The notes: a model not told the origin generated them from the sequence alone. 25,028 nt of DNA from Betaproteobacteria bacterium (GCA_009693435.1 SHXF01000062.1:1-25028); one strand, 5' to 3'. Shown: positions 7,634 to 16,691, counted from the first letter of the stretch. Program-made: numbers and translations.

Positions 7634-7983
7634 AATTTCTGATCGATGCCCAGCTTCCGAAACGCCTTGCGGAATGGCTGAAAGAAGCCGGGCACGACGC
7701 ACGACACACTCTCGACCTGCCGCGGGGCAATCGCACTTCCGACGCAGATCTGAACGACCTGGCGTTCCGGGAGCAGCGAATCGTCGTTTCCAAGGATGGC
7801 GATTTCGTCGAGTCGCTACTGGTTACAGGACAGCCTGCCCGATTGCTGCTTGTGTCGACAGGCAACATCTCCAACGTGGCGCTGGAAGCGATTGTCCGGG
7901 CCAACCTTCCCGCCATCGAAGCATCCTTTGAGGGATGCAGATTTGTGGAGCTCGGCCGGGCGTCCCTGATTGTCCACGAGTAG
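7630..7983 (+). CDS. DUF5615-family PIN-like toxin
   Basis: A 117-residue PIN-like protein of the DUF5615 family (also called Mut7-C-like), predicted ribonuclease partner of DUF433. It opens MKFLIDAQLPKRLAEWLKEA with the first acidic residue at Asp6; HDARHTLDL and TSDADLNDLAF follow, and the motif RIVVSKDGDFVES holds the next acidic residues expected in the PIN-like active site. The C-terminus is rich in hydrophobic segments. Its start overlaps the DUF433 stop by the ATGA arrangement. All expected acidic positions appear intact, so the toxin looks functional. Confidence 0.9.
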   Translation: MKFLIDAQLPKRLAEWLKEAGHDARHTLDLPRGNRTSDADLNDLAFREQRIVVSKDGDFVESLLVTGQPARLLLVSTGNISNVALEAIVRANLPAIEASFEGCRFVELGRASLIVHE

Positions 7984-8039
7984 ACGCCTCGATGCGGACG
8001 TGCCGCGAGCCCCCCAAGCCGTCGCTGAATCCGTTTCGC

Positions 8040-8140
8040 CATACGCTCGATTAATTATATCTAATTTATATAGAGACAGCCTGAAGAACGCCGTATTATG
8101 GCGACTTCTTTCAACAAATATTTCGAATTTATGGCCGCGT
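8040..8140 (-). repeat. AT-rich repeat related to the DUF1501/WYL junction repeats
   Basis: This unusually AT-rich stretch shares an ordered pattern with two later sites (about 17000-17080 and 18145-18220): an AT block that reads TATAAT on the minus strand (8054-8059), then GCCGTATTATGGCGACT, then TTCGAATTTATGGCCGC. Corresponding bases in the second site are GCCGTGTTACGGCGACT and TTCCGAATTTCTGATCGC. It lies between the DUF5615 toxin and the giant helicase gene and does not encode an evident protein. Confidence 0.5.
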
Positions 8141-8238
8141 CCGGTGCGCCCGGTGAGCGCGGTACCCGTCGTAGGCACAATTCGTCAACGGAATCGGATT
8201 GCATTTTGGTAATGTCGGAGAGATGAAAATCGCTGCCG

Positions 8239-11200
8239 ATGAATAAGCACTCCGACTTCGCGCCGTGCTGCCTGTGCATCGATCTGGAAGTCGACCCCGT
8301 CGACAAGCGCATTCTCAAGATCGGCGCGCTGCGAGCGGACACAGGGCGATTCCTGCACTTCAAGGGCCAGTTCGGTCTGGCCGCCGCACTGGGCGAGGTA
8401 GATGCACTCGCGGCCGGCGCGTCGTTCGTGCTGGGCCACAATGTCATCCGCCACGACCTGAATCTGCTCAAGGCGCTGGCGCCGGGACTGAGGCTGCTCG
8501 ACCTGCCGGTGGTCGATACGCTGGCGCTCTCGCCACTCGCCTTTCCACGCAATCCCTACCACCACCTCGTCAAGGACTACCGCCTCCTCCGGCTGGCGCT
8601 CAATGACCCGCTGGCCGATGCAAGGCAGACTGTCGATCTGCTGGGCGAAGAACGCGATGCGCTGCAACACGAAAACCCGGGCGTGCTGCGCGCCTATCAT
8701 CATCTGCTGGCGCCGGAAGGCGCGTGCACCGGCCTCAACCACTTCTTCATGACCCTGACCCATGCGGCACGGCCGGGACGGGAAGATGCGGTCAGCGTGC
8801 TGCGTCAGACCCTGATGGATCGGGTTTGCATCACGCGCCTGGCGCGACTGATGGGCGCGGACATGGCCGATGCCGCGCTGCGCCCGGCCATCGCCTATGT
8901 GCTGGCATGGCTGCGCGTGGCCGGTGAAAACTCCGTCATGCCACCGTGGGTGCGCCTGGCGTATCCGGAGACTGCGGCGCTGGTGCGCGAGCTGCGCGCC
9001 ACGTCCTGCGGCGACATCGCCTGCAACTGGTGTCGCGATAATCACGATTCACGGCGCTGGCTGAAGCGCTGGTTTGGCTACGACGATTTCCGGCGCGATG
9101 CACACGGCCGGTCGCTGCAGGACGACATTGCCGGCGCCGCACTCGCCGGGCGCTCGCTGCTCGGCATCCTGCCGACCGGAGGCGGCAAGTCGCTGTGCTA
9201 TCAGCTGCCCGCACTCATGCGCTACCACCAGACCGGCGCCCTCACCGTCGTCATCTCCCCGCTGCAGGCGCTGATGAAAGATCAGGTGGATACGCTGCTG
9301 CGACGGGGCATCGCCACCGCGGCGACGCTGAACGGGTCGCTGTCGCTGCCGGAACGCAAGCAGGTGCTGGAGGGCATCCGCCTGGGCGATGTCGGCATCC
9401 TGCTGGTGTCGCCGGAGCAGGTGCGCAACAAGAGCTTTCGCGAGGCGATCAAGTATCGCGAAATCGCCGCCTGGGTCTTCGACGAGGCGCATTGTCTTTC
9501 CCGGTGGGGGCACGACTTCCGGCCCGACTACCTCTATGTCTCGCGCTTCATGCGCGAACTCCATGGCGACCCGGTACCGCCGGTAATGTGCCTCACCGCT
9601 ACCGCGAAGCCGGACGTGATCGACGACATCGCCGGCCACTTCCGCCAGCGGCTCGGATTGCAGCTGGAACTGCACTTGGGCGCGATCGATCGCGACAACC
9701 TCAGCTTCGCCATCGTGCCGACGCGCGAGGACGCCAAGCTGCCGCAGATTCATCGCCTGCTGGCGGATCAGTTCGGCGAGCCCGGTGAAGACAGGCCGGC
9801 GCATCGGTTGCATGAAGGCGGCGCCATCATCTACTGCGCCACGCGCAGGCACACCGAAGAAGTCGCCGACTACCTCGCCCGCATGGGCTGGCCGGTGGCG
9901 GCCTATCACGCCGGCCTGCAACCCGATACCAGGAAGGAAAGGCAGCAGGACTTCATTGCCGGGCGGCTGAAGGTCATCACCGCCACCAATGCCTTCGGCA
10001 TGGGCATCGACAAGCCCGATGTGCGCCTGGTGGTTCACGCCGATATTCCCGGTTCGCTGGAAAACTACATCCAGGAGGCGGGCCGGGCCGGGCGCGACCA
10101 GGAGGCGGCGCGCTGCGTGCTGTTCTACGACGAGAAGGATGCCGAGCGTCAGTTCGGCATGACCCTGAACGGCCGACTCACCCCCAGGGACATCCAGAAT
10201 CTGCTTCACGCGCTGCGCCGCCGCCCGTCCGACAAGGAAGGCAACGTCGTCCTGACGGTGGGCGAGTTGCTCGCAACAGAAGACCTGAAACTGGATTTCG
10301 AAACGGCCGACCGCGGCCGCGATACGCGCGTAAAGACTGCGGTCGCCTGGCTGGAGAATGCAGCGCTGCTCGAGCGCAACGAGAATCGCACCCAGGTTTT
10401 TCCCGCCTCGCTGCGATTCAGGCATCTGGATGAAGCGCGCCGCAAACTCGCCGGCGCGCCCTGCTCCGACATGCGGCGCGGTCAATTGCTCGATCTGCTG
10501 CGCGCCATCCTCCAGGCCGATCCGAAGGATGGGCTGTCGACCGACGACCTCGCGCTGGCGGCGGGCATGTCGTCGATGGAAGTGGGTCGGGCGCTGCACG
10601 ACCTGGAAACACTGGGACTGCTGGAGAACGACAGCCGCATCGTCGCCTATGTGCGCGTCGGCGTGCCCGGCGCATCGGCATCGACCTTGACGGCGCTTGA
10701 CCGGCTGGAGTCGGGCTTACTTCTACTGCTGCGTGAATCCGCGCCGGATGCCGGGACCGCGCACGAACCGGTTCTGCTCAATTTGCCTGCAATCGCGCAA
10801 CGATTGAAGGACGAAGGCTACGCCGACATCCTCCCCGAGCGCATCGGCGCCTTACTGCAGACACTGCGCCAGGATGGCCAGGAGTTGCCCGGGGGACGCG
10901 GCAGCCTGGGCCTGGGCCGGCTGGACCCGCACACCTATCGCGTGCTGGTGCAGCGGGCATGGAGCGAGCTCGAGGCGCTGTCGCGCTTGCGCCGCGCCTG
11001 CGCGCAGCAGGTGCTGAAAGCCTTTCTCGATCGCTTGCCGCAAGATGCGCGCGGCAAGGACCTGGAAGCCGACTTGACCCTGGGGCAGATCGGCCGGGCG
11101 CTGAAAGGCGATCTGGCCATCGCCGCCGAATTGCGCGATGTGCCCGCTGCCGCTCAGGCAGCTCTGCTCTATCTGCACGAACAGGGCGTGCTGACCCTGG

Positions 11201-13374
11201 CGCAGGGCCTGTCCATATTCCGCTCCGCCATGACCTTGCGGCTTTACCCCGAGGAAAAAAAGCGCGGCTTCGCCGGCCACGACTATCAGCCCCTGGCGGA
11301 TCACTACGAGCGGCGGGTGAGCCAGATTCACGTCATGATCCGCTATGCGGAAATCGGCCTGGGCAAGGCCGCCGACGCGCTGCGCCTGGTGAGCGATTAT
11401 TTCACCCTGAGCTGGGATGGCTTTCTTGCGCGCTGGTTTCCGCACAGCACGGAAATGCTGGAGCGGGCGACCACCGTCGCATCCTGGCACCGCATCAGCG
11501 ATGGCCTGTCGCCGCTGCAAAAACGCATCGTCACCGAGAAGCGTCCGCAGAACCGGCTGGTGCTGGCCGGCCCGGGTTCGGGCAAAACCCGGCTCATCGT
11601 GCATCGCGTGGCATTCATGGTGCGGGTGCTGCGCGAGCGGCCGGACAGCATCCTGGTGGTGACCTTCAACCGCCATGCGGCGCTGGAAGTGCGGCGGCGC
11701 CTGCGGGAACTCATCGACAGCGATGCCTTCGGCGTGGCGGTGCACACCTATCATGGCCTGGCGTTGCGTCTCACCGGCGCCTCGCTCGCCAATCGCGATC
11801 CCGAGCTGCCGCTCGATTTCGCGAAAATGCTGGCCGACGCCACGCGCCTCCTGAAAGGCGAAACCGCAGCGGGCTGGGAGGCACCCGACACGCTGCGCGA
11901 TCGCCTGCTGCGCGGTTGCCGCTGGCTGCTGGTGGATGAGTACCAGGACATCAACGGGCCGCAGTACGAATTCCTCTCCGCGCTCGCCGGCCGCACCCTG
12001 CAGGACAGGGAACGCAAGCTGAACCTGCTGGCGGTGGGCGACGACGACCAGAACATCTACGAATTCAACGGCGCCCAGGTGGAATTCATCCGCCGCTTCG
12101 AGCAGGACTACCAGGCCAGGACCGACTACCTGGTGGAGAACTTCCGTTCCACCGCGCACATCATCGCCGCCGCCAATGCGCTGATAGACGCGCATCCGGA
12201 GCGGCTCAAGGCGGAGCATGCCATTGCCATCAATGCCGGCCGGCGCAGACAGGCGGCGGGCGGCGCGTGGGCGCGGCGCGATGCGGCGGTCAGCGAGGGC
12301 CGGGTGCAGGTGCTGGATGCAGGCCCCGGCTACCCGACGCAAGCCTGGCTCGCGCTGCGGGAACTGCGACGACTCACCGATCTGCATGCGGGTTGGGATT
12401 GGTCGCGTGTCGCGGTGATCGCCAGGGAATGGAAGGTGCTTGAACCGGTGCGGGCCGGTTGCGAGTTGCTGCATATTCCCTGCTACTTCACCGGACGCCG
12501 CGATCGGCTGCCGCCGGTGCGGCGCCTGCGCGAAGTGGCGCGCTTTCTCCGGCTGCTGGATGAGCGCAAGGATGGACTGATGCCACTGGCGCAACTTCAG
12601 GCGCTGGCTTCCGGTCTGCGCGGCAGCGAAGCCGACTCGCCGGGCAACAAACTGGTGATGGAATTCCTGGAGGACCTAGGTTCGTCAGTCGGCGACGAGG
12701 CGTTGCCGGTGGCGGTGACGCTGGACGCCGCATACGAATTTCTGGCGGAGGCAGAGCGGCGCTCCGGGGAAGGCTTGTGTCTCACGACAGCACACGGCGC
12801 GAAGGGGCTGGAATTCGATCATGTGGTGGTTCTGGATGGCGGCTGGCGCACGTCGGACGCGAGCGCCCTTGCCGAGCGGCGGCTCTATTACGTCGCGATG
12901 ACACGAGCGCGCCAGACGCTGGCGCTATGCCGGCTCGCCGGCGCCGGATTCGCCGACGAACTGACCCGCTTGCCGGCCGTGCTGGTTCGCGCGCCCGCGC
13001 TGACCGATCCGCCGCCGGCGGCTCTGTCGCGACGCTTTGAATTGCTCGGGCTGGCAGAGGTGGACATGGACTTCGCCGGGCGCGGCAAGAATGAAGCCGT
13101 CCGGCAGGCGCTGGCCGCAGTGAGGATCGGCGACGAACTGTTGCTGGATGCCCTGCCCGGGCAGGCACGATGGGCCGTCAAAACCAGCGCCGGACAGATC
13201 GTGGGCCGCACCGCAACCGGCTATCGCCTCCCCGCCGGACGCGTCGTGGCGGCGCGCGCAGCCGCGATCTGCGCCAGGCAATTGCGCGATGTCGCGGCCG
13301 ATTGGCAGCCGCGCATGGCGGTCGATGCATGGGAAGTGGTGTTGCCGGAACTGGTGATGGAGGGGGAAAGCTGA
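8239..13374 (+). CDS. Giant DEDD exonuclease - RecQ helicase - UvrD/PcrA-like helicase fusion
   Basis: One uninterrupted frame of 1711 residues with three enzymatic parts. Residues 12-135 form a DnaQ/RNase T-like 3'-5' exonuclease: CIDLEVD (Asp15, Glu17), GHNVIRHDL near 67-75 and HHLVKDYRLL to NDPLADARQT with Asp123/Asp127. A Cys cluster (Cys257, Cys262, Cys265) may bind zinc. Residues about 300-640 are a RecQ-type SF2 helicase: LPTGGGKSLCYQLPAL, VFDEAHCLSRWGHDFRPDY, LTATAKPDVID, ATNAFGMGIDKPDVR and IQEAGRAGRDQ. A helical middle follows. Residues about 1095-1570 are an SF1A UvrD/Rep-type helicase: LAGPGSGKTRL, LLVDEYQDINGPQYE, AVGDDDQNIYEFNGAQ, VENFRSTAHI, TTAHGAKGLEFDHVVVLDGG and LYYVAMTRARQT. 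All main ATPase motifs look intact. Likely a DNA repair or anti-invader helicase-nuclease. The nearest ribosome site is weak (GGAGAG about 16 bases upstream). Long open frames on its opposite strand are GC-driven shadows. Confidence 0.93.
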   Translation: MNKHSDFAPCCLCIDLEVDPVDKRILKIGALRADTGRFLHFKGQFGLAAALGEVDALAAGASFVLGHNVIRHDLNLLKALAPGLRLLDLPVVDTLALSPLAFPRNPYHHLVKDYRLLRLALNDPLADARQTVDLLGEERDALQHENPGVLRAYHHLLAPEGACTGLNHFFMTLTHAARPGREDAVSVLRQTLMDRVCITRLARLMGADMADAALRPAIAYVLAWLRVAGENSVMPPWVRLAYPETAALVRELRATSCGDIACNWCRDNHDSRRWLKRWFGYDDFRRDAHGRSLQDDIAGAALAGRSLLGILPTGGGKSLCYQLPALMRYHQTGALTVVISPLQALMKDQVDTLLRRGIATAATLNGSLSLPERKQVLEGIRLGDVGILLVSPEQVRNKSFREAIKYREIAAWVFDEAHCLSRWGHDFRPDYLYVSRFMRELHGDPVPPVMCLTATAKPDVIDDIAGHFRQRLGLQLELHLGAIDRDNLSFAIVPTREDAKLPQIHRLLADQFGEPGEDRPAHRLHEGGAIIYCATRRHTEEVADYLARMGWPVAAYHAGLQPDTRKERQQDFIAGRLKVITATNAFGMGIDKPDVRLVVHADIPGSLENYIQEAGRAGRDQEAARCVLFYDEKDAERQFGMTLNGRLTPRDIQNLLHALRRRPSDKEGNVVLTVGELLATEDLKLDFETADRGRDTRVKTAVAWLENAALLERNENRTQVFPASLRFRHLDEARRKLAGAPCSDMRRGQLLDLLRAILQADPKDGLSTDDLALAAGMSSMEVGRALHDLETLGLLENDSRIVAYVRVGVPGASASTLTALDRLESGLLLLLRESAPDAGTAHEPVLLNLPAIAQRLKDEGYADILPERIGALLQTLRQDGQELPGGRGSLGLGRLDPHTYRVLVQRAWSELEALSRLRRACAQQVLKAFLDRLPQDARGKDLEADLTLGQIGRALKGDLAIAAELRDVPAAAQAALLYLHEQGVLTLAQGLSIFRSAMTLRLYPEEKKRGFAGHDYQPLADHYERRVSQIHVMIRYAEIGLGKAADALRLVSDYFTLSWDGFLARWFPHSTEMLERATTVASWHRISDGLSPLQKRIVTEKRPQNRLVLAGPGSGKTRLIVHRVAFMVRVLRERPDSILVVTFNRHAALEVRRRLRELIDSDAFGVAVHTYHGLALRLTGASLANRDPELPLDFAKMLADATRLLKGETAAGWEAPDTLRDRLLRGCRWLLVDEYQDINGPQYEFLSALAGRTLQDRERKLNLLAVGDDDQNIYEFNGAQVEFIRRFEQDYQARTDYLVENFRSTAHIIAAANALIDAHPERLKAEHAIAINAGRRRQAAGGAWARRDAAVSEGRVQVLDAGPGYPTQAWLALRELRRLTDLHAGWDWSRVAVIAREWKVLEPVRAGCELLHIPCYFTGRRDRLPPVRRLREVARFLRLLDERKDGLMPLAQLQALASGLRGSEADSPGNKLVMEFLEDLGSSVGDEALPVAVTLDAAYEFLAEAERRSGEGLCLTTAHGAKGLEFDHVVVLDGGWRTSDASALAERRLYYVAMTRARQTLALCRLAGAGFADELTRLPAVLVRAPALTDPPPAALSRRFELLGLAEVDMDFAGRGKNEAVRQALAAVRIGDELLLDALPGQARWAVKTSAGQIVGRTATGYRLPAGRVVAARAAAICARQLRDVAADWQPRMAVDAWEVVLPELVMEGES

Positions 13375-13454
13375 AGGCGCGAAAGCGGAAAGCGACAATT
13401 CATGCTGCCGCAAGACCTCGCACCACCAGACGAGAATTTCGTATCGACCGGAAT

Positions 13455-13482
13455 CTTGACGTAGCCGTCAAGGGAAATTCCC
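13455..13482. terminator. Short hairpins downstream of the helicase gene
   Basis: CTTGACG pairs with CGTCAAG through a TAGC loop (13455-13472), and the palindrome GGGAAATTCCC follows at once (13472-13482). They lie 80-110 bases after the helicase stop and before the next promoter. There is no U-run, so a role in termination is only plausible. Confidence 0.3.
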
Positions 13483-13543
13483 ATTCTTCAACACACAGGC
13501 CGCTCGGGCCAAGGTTGCGAGTGGATGCTCGGCCTCCAGATCC

Positions 13544-13588
13544 TTGCCGGCGACCCTTGTATGTGACTACAATGAAAATTGTAGTCAC
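13544..13588 (+). promoter_or_regulatory. Promoter and perfect-palindrome operator of the Phd/PIN module
   Basis: A perfect inverted repeat, GTGACTACAAT (13563-13573) and ATTGTAGTCAC (13578-13588) around a GAAA spacer, ends 14 bases before the antitoxin ATG. A -10-like TACAAT (13568-13573) lies inside its left arm, with a -35-like TTGCCG (13544-13549) 18 bases upstream. This is the layout expected for autoregulation by an antitoxin or antitoxin-toxin complex. The palindrome is seen directly; the repressor identity is inferred. Confidence 0.75.
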
Positions 13589-13602
13589 TTTGGGAGAAGC
13601 CG

Positions 13603-13893
13603 ATGGAAATCTCGGTCCGCGATTTGAAAAGCCGCCTGTCCGAAACCCTGCGCCGGGTGGTGGCGGGCGAGGAAATTATCGTGACTTCGCGCGGCAAGGC
13701 AGTCGCCCGGCTGTTGCCGCCTCGCACACGACGCGGCGCGGTGGCCGCCGAGACAGAGGCGATCGCCCGTTTTCGGAACCTTCCATGGGTGCGCCCCGCG
13801 AGCGGCAAGAAACCGCCGTTGCCGAAACCGCTGATCCGGATCGGAAAAGGCGAGAAGTCGCTTGCCGATATCGTAAGCGAGTTGCGCGAATGA
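13603..13893 (+). CDS. Phd/YefM-family antitoxin
   Basis: A 96-residue antitoxin. The N-terminal DNA-binding fold is typical: MEISVRDLKSRLSETLRRV, then AGEEIIVTSRGKAVARLLPP, where the ISVRDLKSRLSE helix and the VTSRGKAVARL hairpin define the Phd/YefM family. The C-terminal part (KSLADIVSELRE) would be the flexible toxin-binding tail. A GGGAGA ribosome site precedes ATG 13603. Its TGA overlaps the toxin ATG, so the two are translationally coupled. It should neutralise the PIN toxin and repress transcription at the palindrome just upstream. Confidence 0.92.
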   Translation: MEISVRDLKSRLSETLRRVVAGEEIIVTSRGKAVARLLPPRTRRGAVAAETEAIARFRNLPWVRPASGKKPPLPKPLIRIGKGEKSLADIVSELRE

Positions 13894-14321
13894 TCCTTTA
13901 CCTGGACACCTCCGCTCTGGTGAAATTGTTCGCGGAGGAAGTGCACTCGGACCGGATCCGGCGGGCGGCCACCGAGGCGCGGCTGATCGCAACCCATGCG
14001 ATCGCCTACGTCGAGGCGTGCGCCACATTCGCGAGAGTGGCGCACGCGCGCGGGGACGGTGCACTGTTCGCCGCCCTGCGGCGCAATCTCGACACCCAGT
14101 GGTCGGCATGGGAAATACTGAACGTGACCGGAGCCCTGATTCACCGCGCCGCCGATCTGGCCGGGCGCTATCGCTTGCGGGGCAATGACAGCCTGCATCT
14201 TGCCGCAGCGGAATCGGCGTTCGAGGCGTTCCGCAATCGTGCCCCGTTCCATTTTGCGGTATTCGACGGCCAACTGAGCGATGCGGCAAAGCAGGCTGGA
14301 ATCCCGTTGCTCGAAGCGTAG
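13890..14321 (+). CDS. PIN-domain toxin (VapC-like ribonuclease)
   Basis: A 143-residue PIN nuclease expected to cut RNA unless bound by its antitoxin. Acidic residues of the family active site are all present: Asp6 in MILYLDTSALVKLF, Glu42 in AYVEACATF, Asp100 in RLRGNDSLHLAAA and Asp126 near the end (FAVFDGQLSDAA). The same frame is open for a long way upstream, but ATG 13890 inside the antitoxin stop (ATGA) is the natural start and gives the normal PIN length. The pair Phd-type antitoxin plus PIN toxin is the well-known VapBC-like arrangement. Confidence 0.92.
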   Translation: MILYLDTSALVKLFAEEVHSDRIRRAATEARLIATHAIAYVEACATFARVAHARGDGALFAALRRNLDTQWSAWEILNVTGALIHRAADLAGRYRLRGNDSLHLAAAESAFEAFRNRAPFHFAVFDGQLSDAAKQAGIPLLEA

Positions 14322-14633
14322 CAGTCCTCGATACCTTGACAGCTAGCGGAGTCTGCGCCCTGCGCTTCGAGTTGGACCAGAGGCACGCCGGGTTTCCTGC
14401 CAGCGATACGGGCGGCTACCAGCATGGCACTCATGCAGTCCTCCTCTGGTGCCCTCCCCGGCATTTCGACTTCTTCGCGCTTTTCCGGTGGTGACACCAC
14501 GGGTGCTGCAATACACCGCGCGTTGAATGGGAAAGCGATCTTTTCCTCGAGGTGGCAATACCAGCCCATCGCCACTTTCCCAAATAAACCAAAGTAACTT
14601 GTGACGCGCGAACCGGTTCATTATCCTTCGATC
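14322..14633. other. Intergenic stretch without a supported gene
   Basis: About 310 bases between the PIN toxin and the SPINDLY-like pseudogene. A minus-strand frame opens at ATG 14434 after a strong AGAGGAGG ribosome site and starts MSAMLVAARIAGRKPG, but it runs antisense into the toxin gene to 14168, resembles no family I know and becomes arginine-rich like a shadow frame. I see no clear promoter for the downstream gene. Confidence 0.4.
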
Positions 14634-16691
14634 ATGACTGCCGCTACTCCACCACCCTTGTCTCTCGAGGCCACCTTGCGCCAAGCTGTCGCGCACCATC
14701 GCGCGGGGAGGTTGCAAGAGGCGGAACAACTTTACCGAGCCATCCTGCAGGTCCAGCCCGGGTAACCGGACGCCAATCACAACCTGGGAATATTGGCGGG
14801 ACAGGTGGGGCAACACGCGACCGGGTTACCCTATCTGAAGGCGGCGCTCGAGGCCAATCCGCACAAAGAGCAATACTGGCTGTCGTGCGCTGAAGCGTTA
14901 TTGGCAAGCGGCCAGCCAGAGGATGCGCGGCATACTCCTCAGGCGGCCCTGCAGCGCGGATTGAATACCCCTGCGATTCAAGTCCTCCGACATAGGGTCG
15001 AGTCTGCCGCTGGGGGAGAGCAAGCCCTGGCAAGACCGGGAAAGCAGGTATTGCCGAAAGCCGAGTACGACCAGATTGTCGCGCTGTTCAATGCCGGTTC
15101 CTATTCGGAGCTGGAAATACTGGCGCGCCGACTCATCGATCAGCATCCCGATGCGGGATTTCTGTGGATGGCGTTGGGTGTGAGCCTTCAAGTTCAAAGG
15201 AAGGCGGCGCTGCCGGCATTACGAAAGGCAGCAGAACTTTCGCCCGATGCCGCCGATGCGCATTACAACCTGGCGAATACCCTGCGAGAGATCGGGCAGC
15301 CTCACCAGGCAGTGGTTAGCTACCAGCGCGCACTGGAGATCAAACCGGATTTCGCCGAGGCTCACTGTAACTTAGGCAATGCGTTGAAAGACCTCTCACA
15401 GTTCGATAACGCCCAGGCAAGTTATCGTCGGGCGCTTCAGATCGATCCCGCTTACGCCCAGGCACATAGCAATCTGCTGTTCACCATGAATTACACGGCG
15501 GATAACGACGCCTCGAGTCATGTGGATGAAGCTCGGGAATATGGTCGCAGGGCCGCCGCAAGGGTGGGCACTCGTTTCTCTTCCTGGAAATGTGCGGCTC
15601 GTCCGGAACGATTGCGTGTGGGCCTGATTTCCGGCGACTTGCGCAATCACGCGGTAGGCCATTTTCTGGAAAGCACGCAGGCACATATTGACCCGCAGCA
15701 GATTGAGTTGATCGGCTACCCCTGTGGCCCCATGGAAGACGACCTGACCGTCCGCCTGCGCCGCTACTTCTCCGGATAGAAACCCCTGTTCGCCAAGGCC
15801 GACGAGGCAGCGGCGCGCTTGATCCACGACGATGGCGTCCGTGTGCTCCTTGATCTTTCCGGACACACCGCCCGCAACCGTCTGCCAGTATTTGCCTGGA
15901 AGCCCGCGCCCGTGCAGGCTAGCTGGCTCGGCTATTTCGCCACTACAGGCGTGAATGAGATTGATTACCTCATCGCCGATCCCTGGACCGTGCCACAAAT
16001 TGACGAAGTTCATTTCACCGAGCGCGTCTGGCGTATGCCTGAGACCCGAATGTGTTTTACGGCACCAAGGGAAAATGTGGCGATTTCGCCACTCTCTGCG
16101 TTGAGCGGCGGCATCATTACATTCGGCTGCTTCAATACTTTGACAAAGATGAGCGATGATGTTGTAGCTCTTTGGGCCCGGGTTCTGGCAGCGGTACCGC
16201 ACAGCCGATTGATCCTCAAGGCAATCGAACTTGCGGATAACTCGGTGCTTCAGCACACGCTTGAACGCTTTGCGGCCCGCGGGCTCGGTGGTCAACGGCT
16301 GATATCCGAGGGTCCGACTCCTCGAGCGGACTATCTGGCGGCCTATCGGCGCGTGGACATCGCACTCGACCCATTCCCCTTTACAGGAGCCACCACCAGC
16401 GTGGGAGCGCTCTGGATGGGCGTACCGGTGCTCACGCTGGCCGGAAAACGCCTGGTTTCATGCCAGGGCGTGGGTGTGATGATGACTGCCGGTCTCCCCG
16501 ACTGGATTGCTGCCGACCGCGATGATTACGTTGCCAGAGCCGTAACCCATTCCGCGAATCTGCAACGGCTGGCCGTGTTGCGTGAGAATTTGCGCGAGCA
16601 GGTACTGTCTTCCCCTCTGTTCGATGCCTCACGTTTTGCACGACATCTGGAGCACGCGCTGTGGGCAATGTGGCGGCGACAACCGTCGTAG
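14634..16691 (+). pseudogene. TPR-containing SPINDLY-type O-GlcNAc transferase gene with two in-frame stop codons
   Basis: A single frame from ATG 14634 to TAG 16691 (686 codons) holds a whole protein of the O-linked GlcNAc transferase/SPINDLY family (glycosyltransferase 41), but it is cut by TAA at 14763-14765 (codon 44) and TAG at 15777-15779 (codon 382). There is no frameshift. The N-terminal part has tetratricopeptide repeats, e.g. DAHYNLANTLREIGQPHQAV and AEAHCNLGNALKDLSQFDNA. The catalytic part begins PERLRVGLISGDLRNHAVGH and goes on with VLLDLSGHTARNRLPVFAWK, PAPVQASWLGYFATTG, FGCFNTLTKMSDDV, DPFPFTGATTSVGALWMGVP and a C-terminal helix. Family members usually have Trp where the TAG falls (RRYF..W), so one G-to-A change can explain it; the TAA could come from CAA. 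The fragment 14793-15779 and the catalytic fragment 15780-16691 could only be made separately by re-initiation. I infer a recent pseudogene. Confidence 0.85.

Noticed and set aside
9049..12594. Two long minus-strand open frames (516 and 580 codons) opposite the giant helicase gene
   Set aside because: They mirror the codon structure of the helicase gene and have no recognisable domain or ribosome site.
14168..14434. Minus-strand 88-codon frame after a strong AGAGGAGG site
   Set aside because: Over half of it is antisense to the PIN toxin gene and no family is recognisable; kept only as a note.
14763..15779. Recoding of TAA or TAG as sense in the SPINDLY-like gene
   Set aside because: Other genes in the window stop at TAA, and the same gene ends at TAG, so both codons act as stops here; no recoding signal was seen.
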